Below, one piece after another: positions 35,285 to 64,000 of a DNA stretch of 64,000 nucleotides. Position 1 is the stretch's first letter; every line of letters begins with the position of its first letter. Under the pieces are notes generated by a model. It was not told where the DNA came from. It was given only the letters and a program-made list of their open reading frames with translations, and did no database searches. The DNA lies in the NCBI RefSeq assembly GCF_006704125.1, contig NZ_VIGH01000006.1, positions 124,001 to 188,000 of the forward strand, read 5' to 3'. Position numbers and translations under genes: made by a program. Source of the stretch: Rhodococcus spelaei. GTDB taxonomy: Bacteria; Actinomycetota; Actinomycetes; Mycobacteriales; Mycobacteriaceae.

Positions 35285-35332
35285 TAATCGAGGCTTGGTG
35301 GGGCAGCACCAATCGACTGGAGGCGGTCGAGA

Positions 35333-36172
35333 ATGAGTTCAACCAGTATCGCGCTGCTCGGTGCAATCGCGGGATTCACGATCTTCCTCGGACTGCCGGT
35401 CGGTCGGCTCCGGTCGCCCGCGCCCCGGCTCCGCGCGCTCCTCAACGCGCTCGCCATCGGCATCCTGATCTTCCTGCTCTGGGACGTACTCAGTCACGCC
35501 TGGGAACCGATCGACACGTCCCTGGGCGCGCACGACTACGGTCCGGCGATCGGCAACGGCCTTGTCTTCGTCGGCTGCTTCGGGCTGGGATTGCTCGGTC
35601 TCGTCTACTTCGACCGCAGGGTCGCGCATCGCGTCGCTGCCGCTGCCGGTCAACGCAGGGACGGTCCGGGCGCGGCCTCGATCACCGAGTACCCCGCCGG
35701 CGCCGCAGTCCGATCCCGGTTCGCCGCCCTGTCGATGATGATCGCCGTCGGCATCGGACTGCACAACTTCGCGGAAGGCCTGGCCATCGGGACCTCAGCG
35801 GCCAGCGGCGAGCTCCAACTCGCCATCCTGTTGATCATCGGGTTCGGGCTGCACAACGCGACCGAGGGCTTCGGTATCGTGGCGCCGCTCGCCGCGGCGG
35901 GCACGAGACCGTCGTGGGGCCGGCTGGGGTTGCTCGGTCTGATCGCCGGCGGTCCGACCTTCCTGGGCACCGTCGTCGGCGAGCACGTCACCAACAGCAC
36001 CCTCTCGATCGGCTTCCTCACCCTGGCCGCCGGTTCGATCCTGTACGTCGTCATCGAACTGCTCGCCGTGGCGCGCGCGAGCGGCATGAAGGAGCTGGTC
36101 ACCTGGGGCATCCTGCTCGGCGTGATTCTGGGGTTCCTCACCGACGCCGTGGTCACCGCCGCCGGAGCCTGA
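35333..36172 (+). CDS. ZIP family metal transporter
   Basis: A 279-residue protein with eight predicted helices. The metal-path motifs GIGLHNFAEGLAIG (helix IV) and GFGLHNATEGFGI (helix V) are clear. ZIP proteins import Zn2+, Fe2+ or Mn2+. A GGAGGCGG site precedes the ATG and an IdeR-type box lies in the promoter, which points to iron or manganese. The cytoplasmic loop between helices III and IV is short and has few histidines. Confidence 0.9.
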   Translation: MSSTSIALLGAIAGFTIFLGLPVGRLRSPAPRLRALLNALAIGILIFLLWDVLSHAWEPIDTSLGAHDYGPAIGNGLVFVGCFGLGLLGLVYFDRRVAHRVAAAAGQRRDGPGAASITEYPAGAAVRSRFAALSMMIAVGIGLHNFAEGLAIGTSAASGELQLAILLIIGFGLHNATEGFGIVAPLAAAGTRPSWGRLGLLGLIAGGPTFLGTVVGEHVTNSTLSIGFLTLAAGSILYVVIELLAVARASGMKELVTWGILLGVILGFLTDAVVTAAGA

Positions 36173-36193
36173 CCGCACCGCGGGTCGGAGCCG

Positions 36194-37003
36194 CTACGAG
36201 TAGACGTCGGACAGTGTGACGGTACGCAGGCTCCGGCTGTTGACGATGTCCACGAGCCGCGGGAACGTGCGCGGGACGACGCGCTGGTTGGCGTGACACA
36301 GCACGATTGCCTGCGGCTGGAACGACTGCTTCGCGGCGGCGACGACGTCGGCTTCGGTGACGATCCGCGAGTCGCCGATGGTGCCGTTCCACAGCGTGAC
36401 GGTGCGGTAGCCGAGGTCTGCGGCGACGCGGTCGGTCATCGCGTTGTGCCGACCGTACGGCGGGCGGAAGAAGGGAGTTCCGCTCACCCCGTACACGTTT
36501 CGCAGGAAGTCCGCATTGCGGTTGATCTGGTCGGCGAGGGCGGCCGCCGACAGCGTGGTGATGTCCGGATGCGACCAGGTGTGGTTTCCCAGCACGACCT
36601 GACCGGACTCGACCATCGGCCGCAAGGCCGGCGCGTTGTCGGTCCAGGACCGGTTGACCCCGTTCGGGAAGAAGGTGATTCGAAAGCCGGTGTCGCGGCA
36701 GAGCTGGGCGTACGCGGCGACCACGTCGGAGGTGGTGCCGTCGTCGACGGTCAGGGCGAGCAGGTTGCCGTCGCCGGGTAGCTGGGTGATCACCCCTGAC
36801 GGCGCCGGCACGCGTGGGAGCAGCGGCGGCATGGACGGCACGGGCAGTCCAGGAATTGTCGGCAACGGTGGCAGTGGCGGCAACGGTGGCAGGGTGAATC
36901 CGGGGTCGACGATCGGCAGCGGATCGGCAGTGGCCGTCCCGATGCCACCGACGAGGGCGAGAACTCCGACGCCGACGAGTTGCAACAGGGTGCGCCGATC
37001 CAT
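36194..37003 (-). CDS. Secreted polysaccharide deacetylase (NodB domain)
   Basis: The 269-residue protein has an N-terminal RRTLLQLVGVGVLALVGG signal, a Pro-rich linker, then a NodB domain: TVDDGT (motif 1), NHTWSHPD (zinc-binding H and H), RPPYGRHN (motif 3) and LCHANQR (motif 5-type). It should de-N-acetylate a cell-surface polymer. Its start lies 2 bp after the stop of the upstream secreted protein, so both are one operon. Confidence 0.88.
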   Translation of the reverse strand: MDRRTLLQLVGVGVLALVGGIGTATADPLPIVDPGFTLPPLPPLPPLPTIPGLPVPSMPPLLPRVPAPSGVITQLPGDGNLLALTVDDGTTSDVVAAYAQLCRDTGFRITFFPNGVNRSWTDNAPALRPMVESGQVVLGNHTWSHPDITTLSAAALADQINRNADFLRNVYGVSGTPFFRPPYGRHNAMTDRVAADLGYRTVTLWNGTIGDSRIVTEADVVAAAKQSFQPQAIVLCHANQRVVPRTFPRLVDIVNSRSLRTVTLSDVYS

Positions 37004-37005
37004 GG

Positions 37006-38322
37006 CTACCGCCCTCCCGAATCGAAGCATGCGCGGTACCCGCCACTCTCGAAGGTCGCTGTCGAGCAGTACGTCGCCTCCGGGTAGTACGCACCCATGG
37101 AGGTCGCGGGATCGCTGTGCTGGTCCTGCGAGGCCTGGACCGACTGCGGATAGAACTGTGCGCTCGGCAGCATGTGCCGCAGGAACAGCACCTTCTTCGC
37201 CACCGTCGTGGAACCCCACGGCAGCACGGTCACCGTCGGATCCGCTGTGGCCCTCGCAGGTAGGTCGGCGGGAGCGGCGACCACGTACGTGTAGTCCCCC
37301 GCCGCGTCGAGGCGGGTCTGGAAGTCGGCCGCGCACGCGACCACCGGATAGGGCGAGACCTGATCGTTCTGGCACATCGACCAGTACCGCACCTGCGCGG
37401 CAGGTTCGGTCGGTGGCGCCCCGGCGCGGGTGTCCGGGAACGTCGGCGCGTGGCCGCGGACCACGACGATCCGGCCCGGCTGGTACGTCAGGCCGGCGCC
37501 GAGGTACTTGTTGTCTCCGTTGGGGAACAGGCCGGACGTGCTGGCCGGATTGACGAACGTGGCCTCGGGCACGTTGCCGGGGAACGCGCCGGCCGCGGCG
37601 CCCGCGATCACGCTGTCGAAGCCGGTGGTGAGGGCCTGCTTCACCGGGCCGTTCGGGGCGGCGGCCGGGTCGAACGGTCCGGCACAGGTCGGGACGGTAG
37701 CGCGGACCGCGCCGTTACCTCGCACGAGCGTGACCTGCGGTAGCGGCACTCCCCCGGGCGCCGAGTTCGGGTCGTCGGGCACGTACACCCGAATGATCAG
37801 GAAACCCAACGGTGTGGACTGGCCCGCGGCCGGCAGGCCGCGGATCTGGTTGGCGGCGTGGTCCGCGGCGCCGGGCACCACCGTCGCGTGCCAGTATCCG
37901 GGTGCGCCCGGTGTCGCGCTCGCGGCGGCAAACGGGTTGGCGCTGCCCGGATCCGGCGCGATCTGGTTGTCGCGGAGGGTGTCGACGGTGTCGAAGTTGG
38001 TGCCGTAGGTGTTCAGCGACATGTACCGCGCGTGCGGATACTGGCCGGTGAGCTCGATCCTCTCGCCGGCCCCGAGTGCGTACGGCAGCACCCAGTAGGT
38101 CGCGTTCGCGTCCGGGAACGCGACGTTGAGCACGGTGTTGTTCGACATGAACTGCCAGGCGCAGCCGGCCTCGGTGGGCGCCTGAGCCCGCTCGGTCGCG
38201 GCGGCGGGGATCGCGCCGGCCGTTCCGGACAGTAACGCGGCAACGACGAGCGCCGCGGCTCTGAGCCGAGCCCGCGGAGTTGTCCGACCGCACCTTCGCA
38301 GCAATGCACTGGACACCGACAT
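37006..38322 (-). CDS. Secreted protein of unknown function
   Basis: The 438-residue protein starts with a basic n-region and hydrophobic segment ending near AAATERA, a typical signal peptide. The mature part has several cysteines (GCAWQF, VPTCAGPF, SMCQND, VACAADF, TYCSTATF, RACFDS) that may form disulfides, and a TYWVLPYALGAGERIELTGQYPHARYMS segment given here only by its start and end. GGAGG precedes ATG 38322. I cannot assign a family; its partner is a polysaccharide deacetylase. Confidence 0.78.
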   Translation of the reverse strand: MSVSSALLRRCGRTTPRARLRAAALVVAALLSGTAGAIPAAATERAQAPTEAGCAWQFMSNNTVLNVAFPDANATYWVLPYALGAGERIELTGQYPHARYMSLNTYGTNFDTVDTLRDNQIAPDPGSANPFAAASATPGAPGYWHATVVPGAADHAANQIRGLPAAGQSTPLGFLIIRVYVPDDPNSAPGGVPLPQVTLVRGNGAVRATVPTCAGPFDPAAAPNGPVKQALTTGFDSVIAGAAAGAFPGNVPEATFVNPASTSGLFPNGDNKYLGAGLTYQPGRIVVVRGHAPTFPDTRAGAPPTEPAAQVRYWSMCQNDQVSPYPVVACAADFQTRLDAAGDYTYVVAAPADLPARATADPTVTVLPWGSTTVAKKVLFLRHMLPSAQFYPQSVQASQDQHSDPATSMGAYYPEATYCSTATFESGGYRACFDSGGR

Positions 38323-38815
38323 TTCGCACACACCTCCGCTGGCGGAAGAGGCTTCTCGGCCCGGTTCGGCGGGTCTCGCCAAGACCAGTAAACACCGATG
38401 ACGGTCCCTTCATTCGCGGTTCACCCAGGCAATTCGGTCTCGCGGTCGCACGTCGTGGCGATGCAGCCCTTGGTGTCGCCAGCATCTTCACCGTGGGTTG
38501 ACAGGGCTGTTCGCGACCGGTGAACGTCCTGGACGAGCTCGGCGCCGAACTGGACCGCGTCGTTGCGCAGGACTGGTCGGTGTCCGCGAACGAACTCGAG
38601 GTGGGCATCCCGGCATCACACACCGCGGAATGCGCGCTCACCCGTCGAGTCGGGATCGTGATCTTCGAGAACGTTCGATGAACTGATCCGATTCCGGCCC
38701 CGTGAGAACATGAACGTGTCGGGGATGGACAACGAACGCAGCTGACGGATGTGGATCGGCGCCGATGTCGAACTGGGCACGCGCCGGCCCCGGACGATGC
38801 AAGGCGGTGCCGACC
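38323..38815. other. Intergenic region upstream of the aminophenylalanine operon
   Basis: These 493 bp separate the minus-strand secreted protein from the papB-like gene and must carry the operon promoter. One short plausible frame is listed separately. No iron box or sigma-F box was seen. Confidence 0.45.
38520..38681 (+). CDS. Possible 53-residue ORF
   Basis: GTG 38520 opens a frame starting MNVLDELGAELDRVVAQDW and ending VGIVIFENVR. The composition is protein-like (acidic N-terminal helix, hydrophobic VGIVIF strand), but no ribosome site stands out and no family is recognised. It may be a remnant of a larger gene. Confidence 0.3.
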   Translation: MNVLDELGAELDRVVAQDWSVSANELEVGIPASHTAECALTRRVGIVIFENVR

Positions 38816-39220
38816 ATGGACGACACGAACGGCCGCAACGGAGCCGGGAGGACGGATCGGACGATCCACCGAGAGGTGTCCGCCCCGCATGCCCACGACG
38901 AACTCGAGTCGCTCCGCGAGGAACTGGACCGGATAGACGGCCAGCTCCTCGACAGCGTGCGAGACCGGATCGACGTGTGTGCGCGCATAGCGGTCGTCAA
39001 ACGACGGTCCGCCATCCCGATGATGCAGCCGCGCAGGGTCGGCGCCGTGCACGAGCACGCACGGTCGTATGCCCAGCGACACGACCTGTCGGTGGACTTT
39101 CTGCGGAACCTCTACGACCTCCTGATCGCGGAGACGTGCCGCGTCGAGGACGCCATCATCGACGCGGTCGAGCCACCGGACGAACTGGGCGTGCGCGTTC
39201 GCGCCGTCGGCGGCGACTGA
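38816..39220 (+). CDS. papB: Chorismate-mutase-like protein, probable 4-amino-4-deoxychorismate mutase
   Basis: A 134-residue AroQ-type helical protein: ELESLREELDRIDGQLLDSVRDRIDVCARIAVVKRR shows the conserved Arg and acidic residues of the first helix (here given by ends), followed by helices 2 and 3. In pristinamycin and chloramphenicol pathways such proteins (PapB, CmlD) convert 4-amino-4-deoxychorismate to 4-amino-4-deoxyprephenate. The next three genes supply and use exactly those compounds, so this role is favoured over ordinary chorismate mutase. ATG 38816 was chosen because upstream codons are not protein-like. Confidence 0.82.
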   Translation: MDDTNGRNGAGRTDRTIHREVSAPHAHDELESLREELDRIDGQLLDSVRDRIDVCARIAVVKRRSAIPMMQPRRVGAVHEHARSYAQRHDLSVDFLRNLYDLLIAETCRVEDAIIDAVEPPDELGVRVRAVGGD

Positions 39221-39230
39221 GGGCCGAACC

Positions 39231-41356
<2,126 letters not shown>

Positions 41357-41360
<4 letters not shown>

Positions 41361-42253
41361 CCGCGAACCGGGCTCCGTCGACGGTCGTCGCGGGCGGCCG
41401 TGGGGCGGTCGGCACGATGCTGGTCGAACTGCTCCGCTCCGACGGGCAGCAGGTGGTCGTCGCGGATCCGCGGGACGAGCGGGGGCTCGACATCACCCGG
41501 CCCGACGACGCGCTCGACGCGGCGCTGGGGGACGCGGATTCCGCCCTGCTCGCGGTGCCCGAGACCGTCGCCCGGGCCGCGACGGTCGTGCTGCGAGATC
41601 GGCTGCGCCCCGGGGCATTGCTGGTGGAGACCCTGTCGGTCAAGTCGCGGGTCGCCGAGTCGATTCGGGCTCTGGGGACGCCCGCGGTCGGGATCAATCC
41701 CATGTACGCGCCCGCGCTCGGCATGGCGGGCAGGCCCGTGCTCGCGGTGGTCCACCACCCCGGAGCCGCGGTCGAGGTGTTTCTCGACCTGCTGCGGCGG
41801 GCCGGCGCGACGGTCGTGCCGGTGACAGCGGCCGAGCACGACCGGTTGTGTGCGGCGACGCAGGCGGCGACGCACGCGTCGGTGCTGGCGCTGGGGCTGG
41901 CGCTCGCCGACCTCGACGCCGGCACCGAGGCATCACTTGCCGCCGCGCCCCCGCCGCACACCCTCACCCTCGCGTTGCTCGCACGCATCACGCTCGGGAG
42001 TCCGGCGGTGTACTGGGATGTGCAGGCGGCCAATCCGTTTGCGCGCGAGGCGCGGGCCGCGTTGGCTGCGGGCCTGGACCGGTTGTCGCGGGTGTGCGAG
42101 TCCGGCACCGAGGCAGAGTTCGCCGCCTTGATGGCGCAGGCGCGGGGTCGGTTGGGCGAGCACGCACCGCACTACGGTGACCTGTGTGCGGCACTGTTCG
42201 ACGCGCTTCCGCTTCCCCTCGGGGTGCGCACCGCGGGAGGGCGGACACCGTGA
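41357..42253 (+). CDS. papC: Prephenate-dehydrogenase-like protein, probable 4-amino-4-deoxyprephenate dehydrogenase
   Basis: A 298-residue TyrA-family protein. The NAD-binding loop GGRGAVGT is near residue 14, and LVETLSVKS and GINPMYAP occupy the substrate region as in prephenate dehydrogenases. With papA and papB it should yield 4-aminophenylpyruvate, which an unlinked aminotransferase can turn into 4-amino-L-phenylalanine. Overlaps of four bases at both ends couple it to its neighbours. Confidence 0.87.
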
Positions 42254-43233
42254 ACGACCGACGCGCACCCGGCGTGGAGGACCTACCGCACGCCCCGCAG
42301 CTGCCTGAGTTCGACCCCGACGACCCCGTCGAGAGCGCGGTGATCGGGGGGCTGGTCCGCAGCTGGCCGCACCGTGCCACCGTCCGCAGGTCCGAGCCGG
42401 ACCTGGACGAGGTGTTCGAATCGGCCAAGGCAGACTTCGCCGAGGAGCTCATCCCGTTCCGGGATCACCCGGTGTACCTGGGGCTGGACGAGTCGACCAG
42501 GGACTGCATCCGCGCCTGGGCGTGGATCGCCTACAACAAGAACGTCGTCGACATCGAGCAGCACGTCGTCAACCCGGGCTTCCAACTGCTGCTGGAGGAT
42601 TCGCTGCGCACCGGACTCGGCGACACCGCGCGGTCGTCGGTGGTCCAGGCGATGGTCGACGAGCAGTACCACACCCTCATGCATCTCAACGCCAGCGCGC
42701 TGACCCGCCGACGGCGGCCGTGGCGGCTGACCGAGCGGACACTGCCGGTGAGCCTGACCGTGCGACGGCGGCGCGACGCGGTGGCGCGTCAGGAAGATCC
42801 GCGGTCGGCGGCGCTGGTCACGCTCGCATTCACCACCGTCGCCGAGACGTCCATCGGCGCCTATCTGGGCCTGATCGCCGACGACGAGACGGTGCAACCG
42901 GTCAACAAGGCGACGGTCGCGCTGCACCGTCGCGACGAACGAGCGCACGCCGCGGTGACCTCTGAACTGGTGGCGCTCGTGTACGACCGGCTCCGCCCCG
43001 ACGACCGCCGAATCCTGCTGGCGGGCATGGCCGACGGCGTCGCGGCCTTCACCGCCGCCGACTACGCGGTGTGGTCTGCGATCCTGGCGACGGTGGGCGT
43101 GGTCGGTGCCGACGAGATGCTGCGGGAGGTCGCGGAGGGGCCCGGCGACGGGCGGCTGGTCCAGGACTGCAGTGCCATCGACCGGCTGCGCGCACAGTTG
43201 GAGGGCCGGAACGGGCCGCGCGCCGCGCCTTGA
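42250..43233 (+). CDS. AurF/CmlI-type diiron aryl-amine N-oxygenase
   Basis: The 327-residue protein has all seven diiron ligands of AurF with the same relative spacing: Glu103 (DIEQH), Glu138 and His141 (DEQYH), Glu199 (AETSI), His226, Glu230 and His233 (HRRDERAH). AurF oxidises p-aminobenzoate to p-nitrobenzoate; CmlI oxidises the aryl amine of the chloramphenicol precursor. Placed after papABC with a 4-bp overlap, it most likely oxidises a p-aminophenyl group on free amino acid, carrier-bound residue or finished peptide to hydroxylamine, nitroso or nitro. Confidence 0.9.
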   Translation: MNDRRAPGVEDLPHAPQLPEFDPDDPVESAVIGGLVRSWPHRATVRRSEPDLDEVFESAKADFAEELIPFRDHPVYLGLDESTRDCIRAWAWIAYNKNVVDIEQHVVNPGFQLLLEDSLRTGLGDTARSSVVQAMVDEQYHTLMHLNASALTRRRRPWRLTERTLPVSLTVRRRRDAVARQEDPRSAALVTLAFTTVAETSIGAYLGLIADDETVQPVNKATVALHRRDERAHAAVTSELVALVYDRLRPDDRRILLAGMADGVAAFTAADYAVWSAILATVGVVGADEMLREVAEGPGDGRLVQDCSAIDRLRAQLEGRNGPRAAP

Positions 43234-43259
43234 GCGTCGTCGAACGGTCGGCTCGTGGG

Positions 43260-43838
43260 CTATCCGATGGCGGTGACATCGTCGAGGATCCAGCTGTCGT
43301 CGAATGCGGCGACAGTAGGCCCGTAGATGCGGAAGTATGCGAACCAGCCCCGTCCCGGGATTGTCTGCACCCATGCAGCAGCGTCTCCCTCGGCTGGTTG
43401 CGGGCCGAATGCGATGTCGACCTGGTCGCCATCGAGTGTGCCGTCGAGCTCGAACAAGGATCGGACGGCAGCGGCGCCCTGGTCGGTGTCGATCTGCGAG
43501 CGGGTTTCGGCGTCGTAGACGGTCAGCGACCAGAACAAGCCAGCGGGGACGGGTAGGGGCACACGGAGCCGGTAGGAGCGGCCGCCGTCGAGGTAGGCGC
43601 CAGTGGCGTCGCGGGCAACGAACCAGTACAGCGATCCGGTCCCGGCTTGTCGTCGAAACATCACCGGGGAGGAGGCGATCGCCTGATAGAACCATGTCTC
43701 GCGAGCGTCGACGTCGATGTGTCCGTCGACCTCGAAGTTCGCATTCTCGGGACGCAGCGTCACCCATTCCCATTGCCGGTCGGACCACACGACCCTGACA
43801 GTGAAGCGGGTTCTCGGTGACTGGCGGTGTTGATGCAT
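43260..43838 (-). pseudogene. C-terminal DUF1214 remnant of a DUF1254-DUF1214 protein
   Basis: About 185 residues match the C-terminal DUF1214 half: VDARETWFYQAIASSP, RLRVPLPVPAGLFWSLTVYDAETRSQI and GWFAYFRIYGPT, ending at a stop. The N-terminal DUF1254 half (about 200 residues) is not present in any frame upstream; the sequence there runs without homology into the NRPS end. A short protein from 43838 could still be made. It separates the N-oxygenase from the NRPS. Confidence 0.65.
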
Positions 43839-43949
43839 TCAACCTGAAGTTGTGATGGTTGACGATGAATTGGCCGTCGGCGTGGCGTGAAGGCGACATA
43901 ACGGATTGACTCCGAGCTGTGGGGTTCTCGACTTCCGCGGAGACATTCT

Positions 43950-43966
43950 CCGGCGACCTTCGCCGG
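43950..43966. terminator. GC hairpin after the NRPS stop
   Basis: CCGGCGA and TCGCCGG form a 7-bp stem with a 3-nt loop 7 bp downstream of the NRPS stop codon on the minus strand. There is no T-run. Confidence 0.4.
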
Positions 43967-43972
43967 TTCCGC

Positions 43973-64000
<20,028 letters not shown>

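Larger units (their letters stand above)
34112..35332. other. 1.2-kb gene-free stretch with palindromes
   Basis: No frame on either strand reads like a protein. The stretch holds a perfect AT-rich palindrome (34323-34352), two diverged copies of an element ending in CGTCACTGTGACG, a 14-bp hairpin (35046-35083) and, at its right end, an iron-box-like site before the ZIP gene. An RNA gene or the scar of a deleted gene group are both possible. Confidence 0.5.

Noticed and set aside
38323-38815. Iron box upstream of the aminophenylalanine operon
   Set aside because: No stretch here approaches the TTAGGTTAGGCTAACCTAA consensus, so siderophore-type control is not supported.

Overview
The window is high-GC DNA from a Gram-positive actinobacterium, most likely a mycolic-acid-containing genus such as Rhodococcus or Nocardia. 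The evidence for this is an antigen-85-type mycolyltransferase, the style of the large NRPS, a sigma-F stress system with GGTTT-N16-GGGTA promoters, an IdeR-type iron box, and a HelR-type helicase behind a rifamycin-associated element. No tRNA, rRNA or CRISPR array was found by eye. These genus-level calls are inferences; nothing in the window names the species.

Left part (1-13.5 kb): a DrrAB-type ABC exporter, a patatin-like lipase, then a tight block of seven forward and reverse genes (MTA phosphorylase, sugar epimerase, GT2, DUF2064 transferase, GT-C-like membrane protein, methyltransferase, small membrane protein, cytochrome b561/sulfite-oxidase-type molybdoenzyme) that looks like one cryptic pathway. 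After it come small stress genes (a DUF6131 remnant, CsbD, membrane proteins), several with sigma-F-type promoters.

Middle part (13.5-35.3 kb): a STAS protein, an EntF-like stand-alone NRPS (C-A-T-TE) coupled to a DUF6875 protein, a mycolyltransferase, an anti-sigma/sigma-F pair with its own sigma-F promoter, a tyrosine recombinase, a RES/Xre toxin-antitoxin pair with an ordered repeat operator, an alpha/beta hydrolase with a short upstream ORF, and HelR. This stretch holds a striking number of broken genes: TetR, GAF-ANTAR, AI-2E transporter, VOC, WYL regulator, CPA1 antiporter and transglutaminase each lack a segment or carry a frameshift. It ends in a 1.2-kb gene-free stretch with palindromes.

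Right part (35.3-64 kb): an iron-box-preceded ZIP transporter, a secreted polysaccharide deacetylase, a secreted protein of unknown function, then the most interesting system. A four-gene forward operon (chorismate mutase-like PapB, fused PabAB-type PapA, prephenate-dehydrogenase-like PapC and an AurF/CmlI-type diiron N-oxygenase with all seven metal ligands) should make 4-amino-L-phenylalanine and oxidise an aryl amine. It converges on a giant NRPS on the minus strand, whose 20 kb visible here encode the end of one module plus five complete modules and a thioesterase: T / C-A-T-E / C-A-T / C-A(Thr)-T-E / C-A-T / C-A-T-TE. Together they predict a nonribosomal peptide of at least six residues with a D-residue, a D-Thr or D-allo-Thr, and probably a p-amino- or p-nitro-phenylalanine unit. 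The NRPS start lies beyond the right end.
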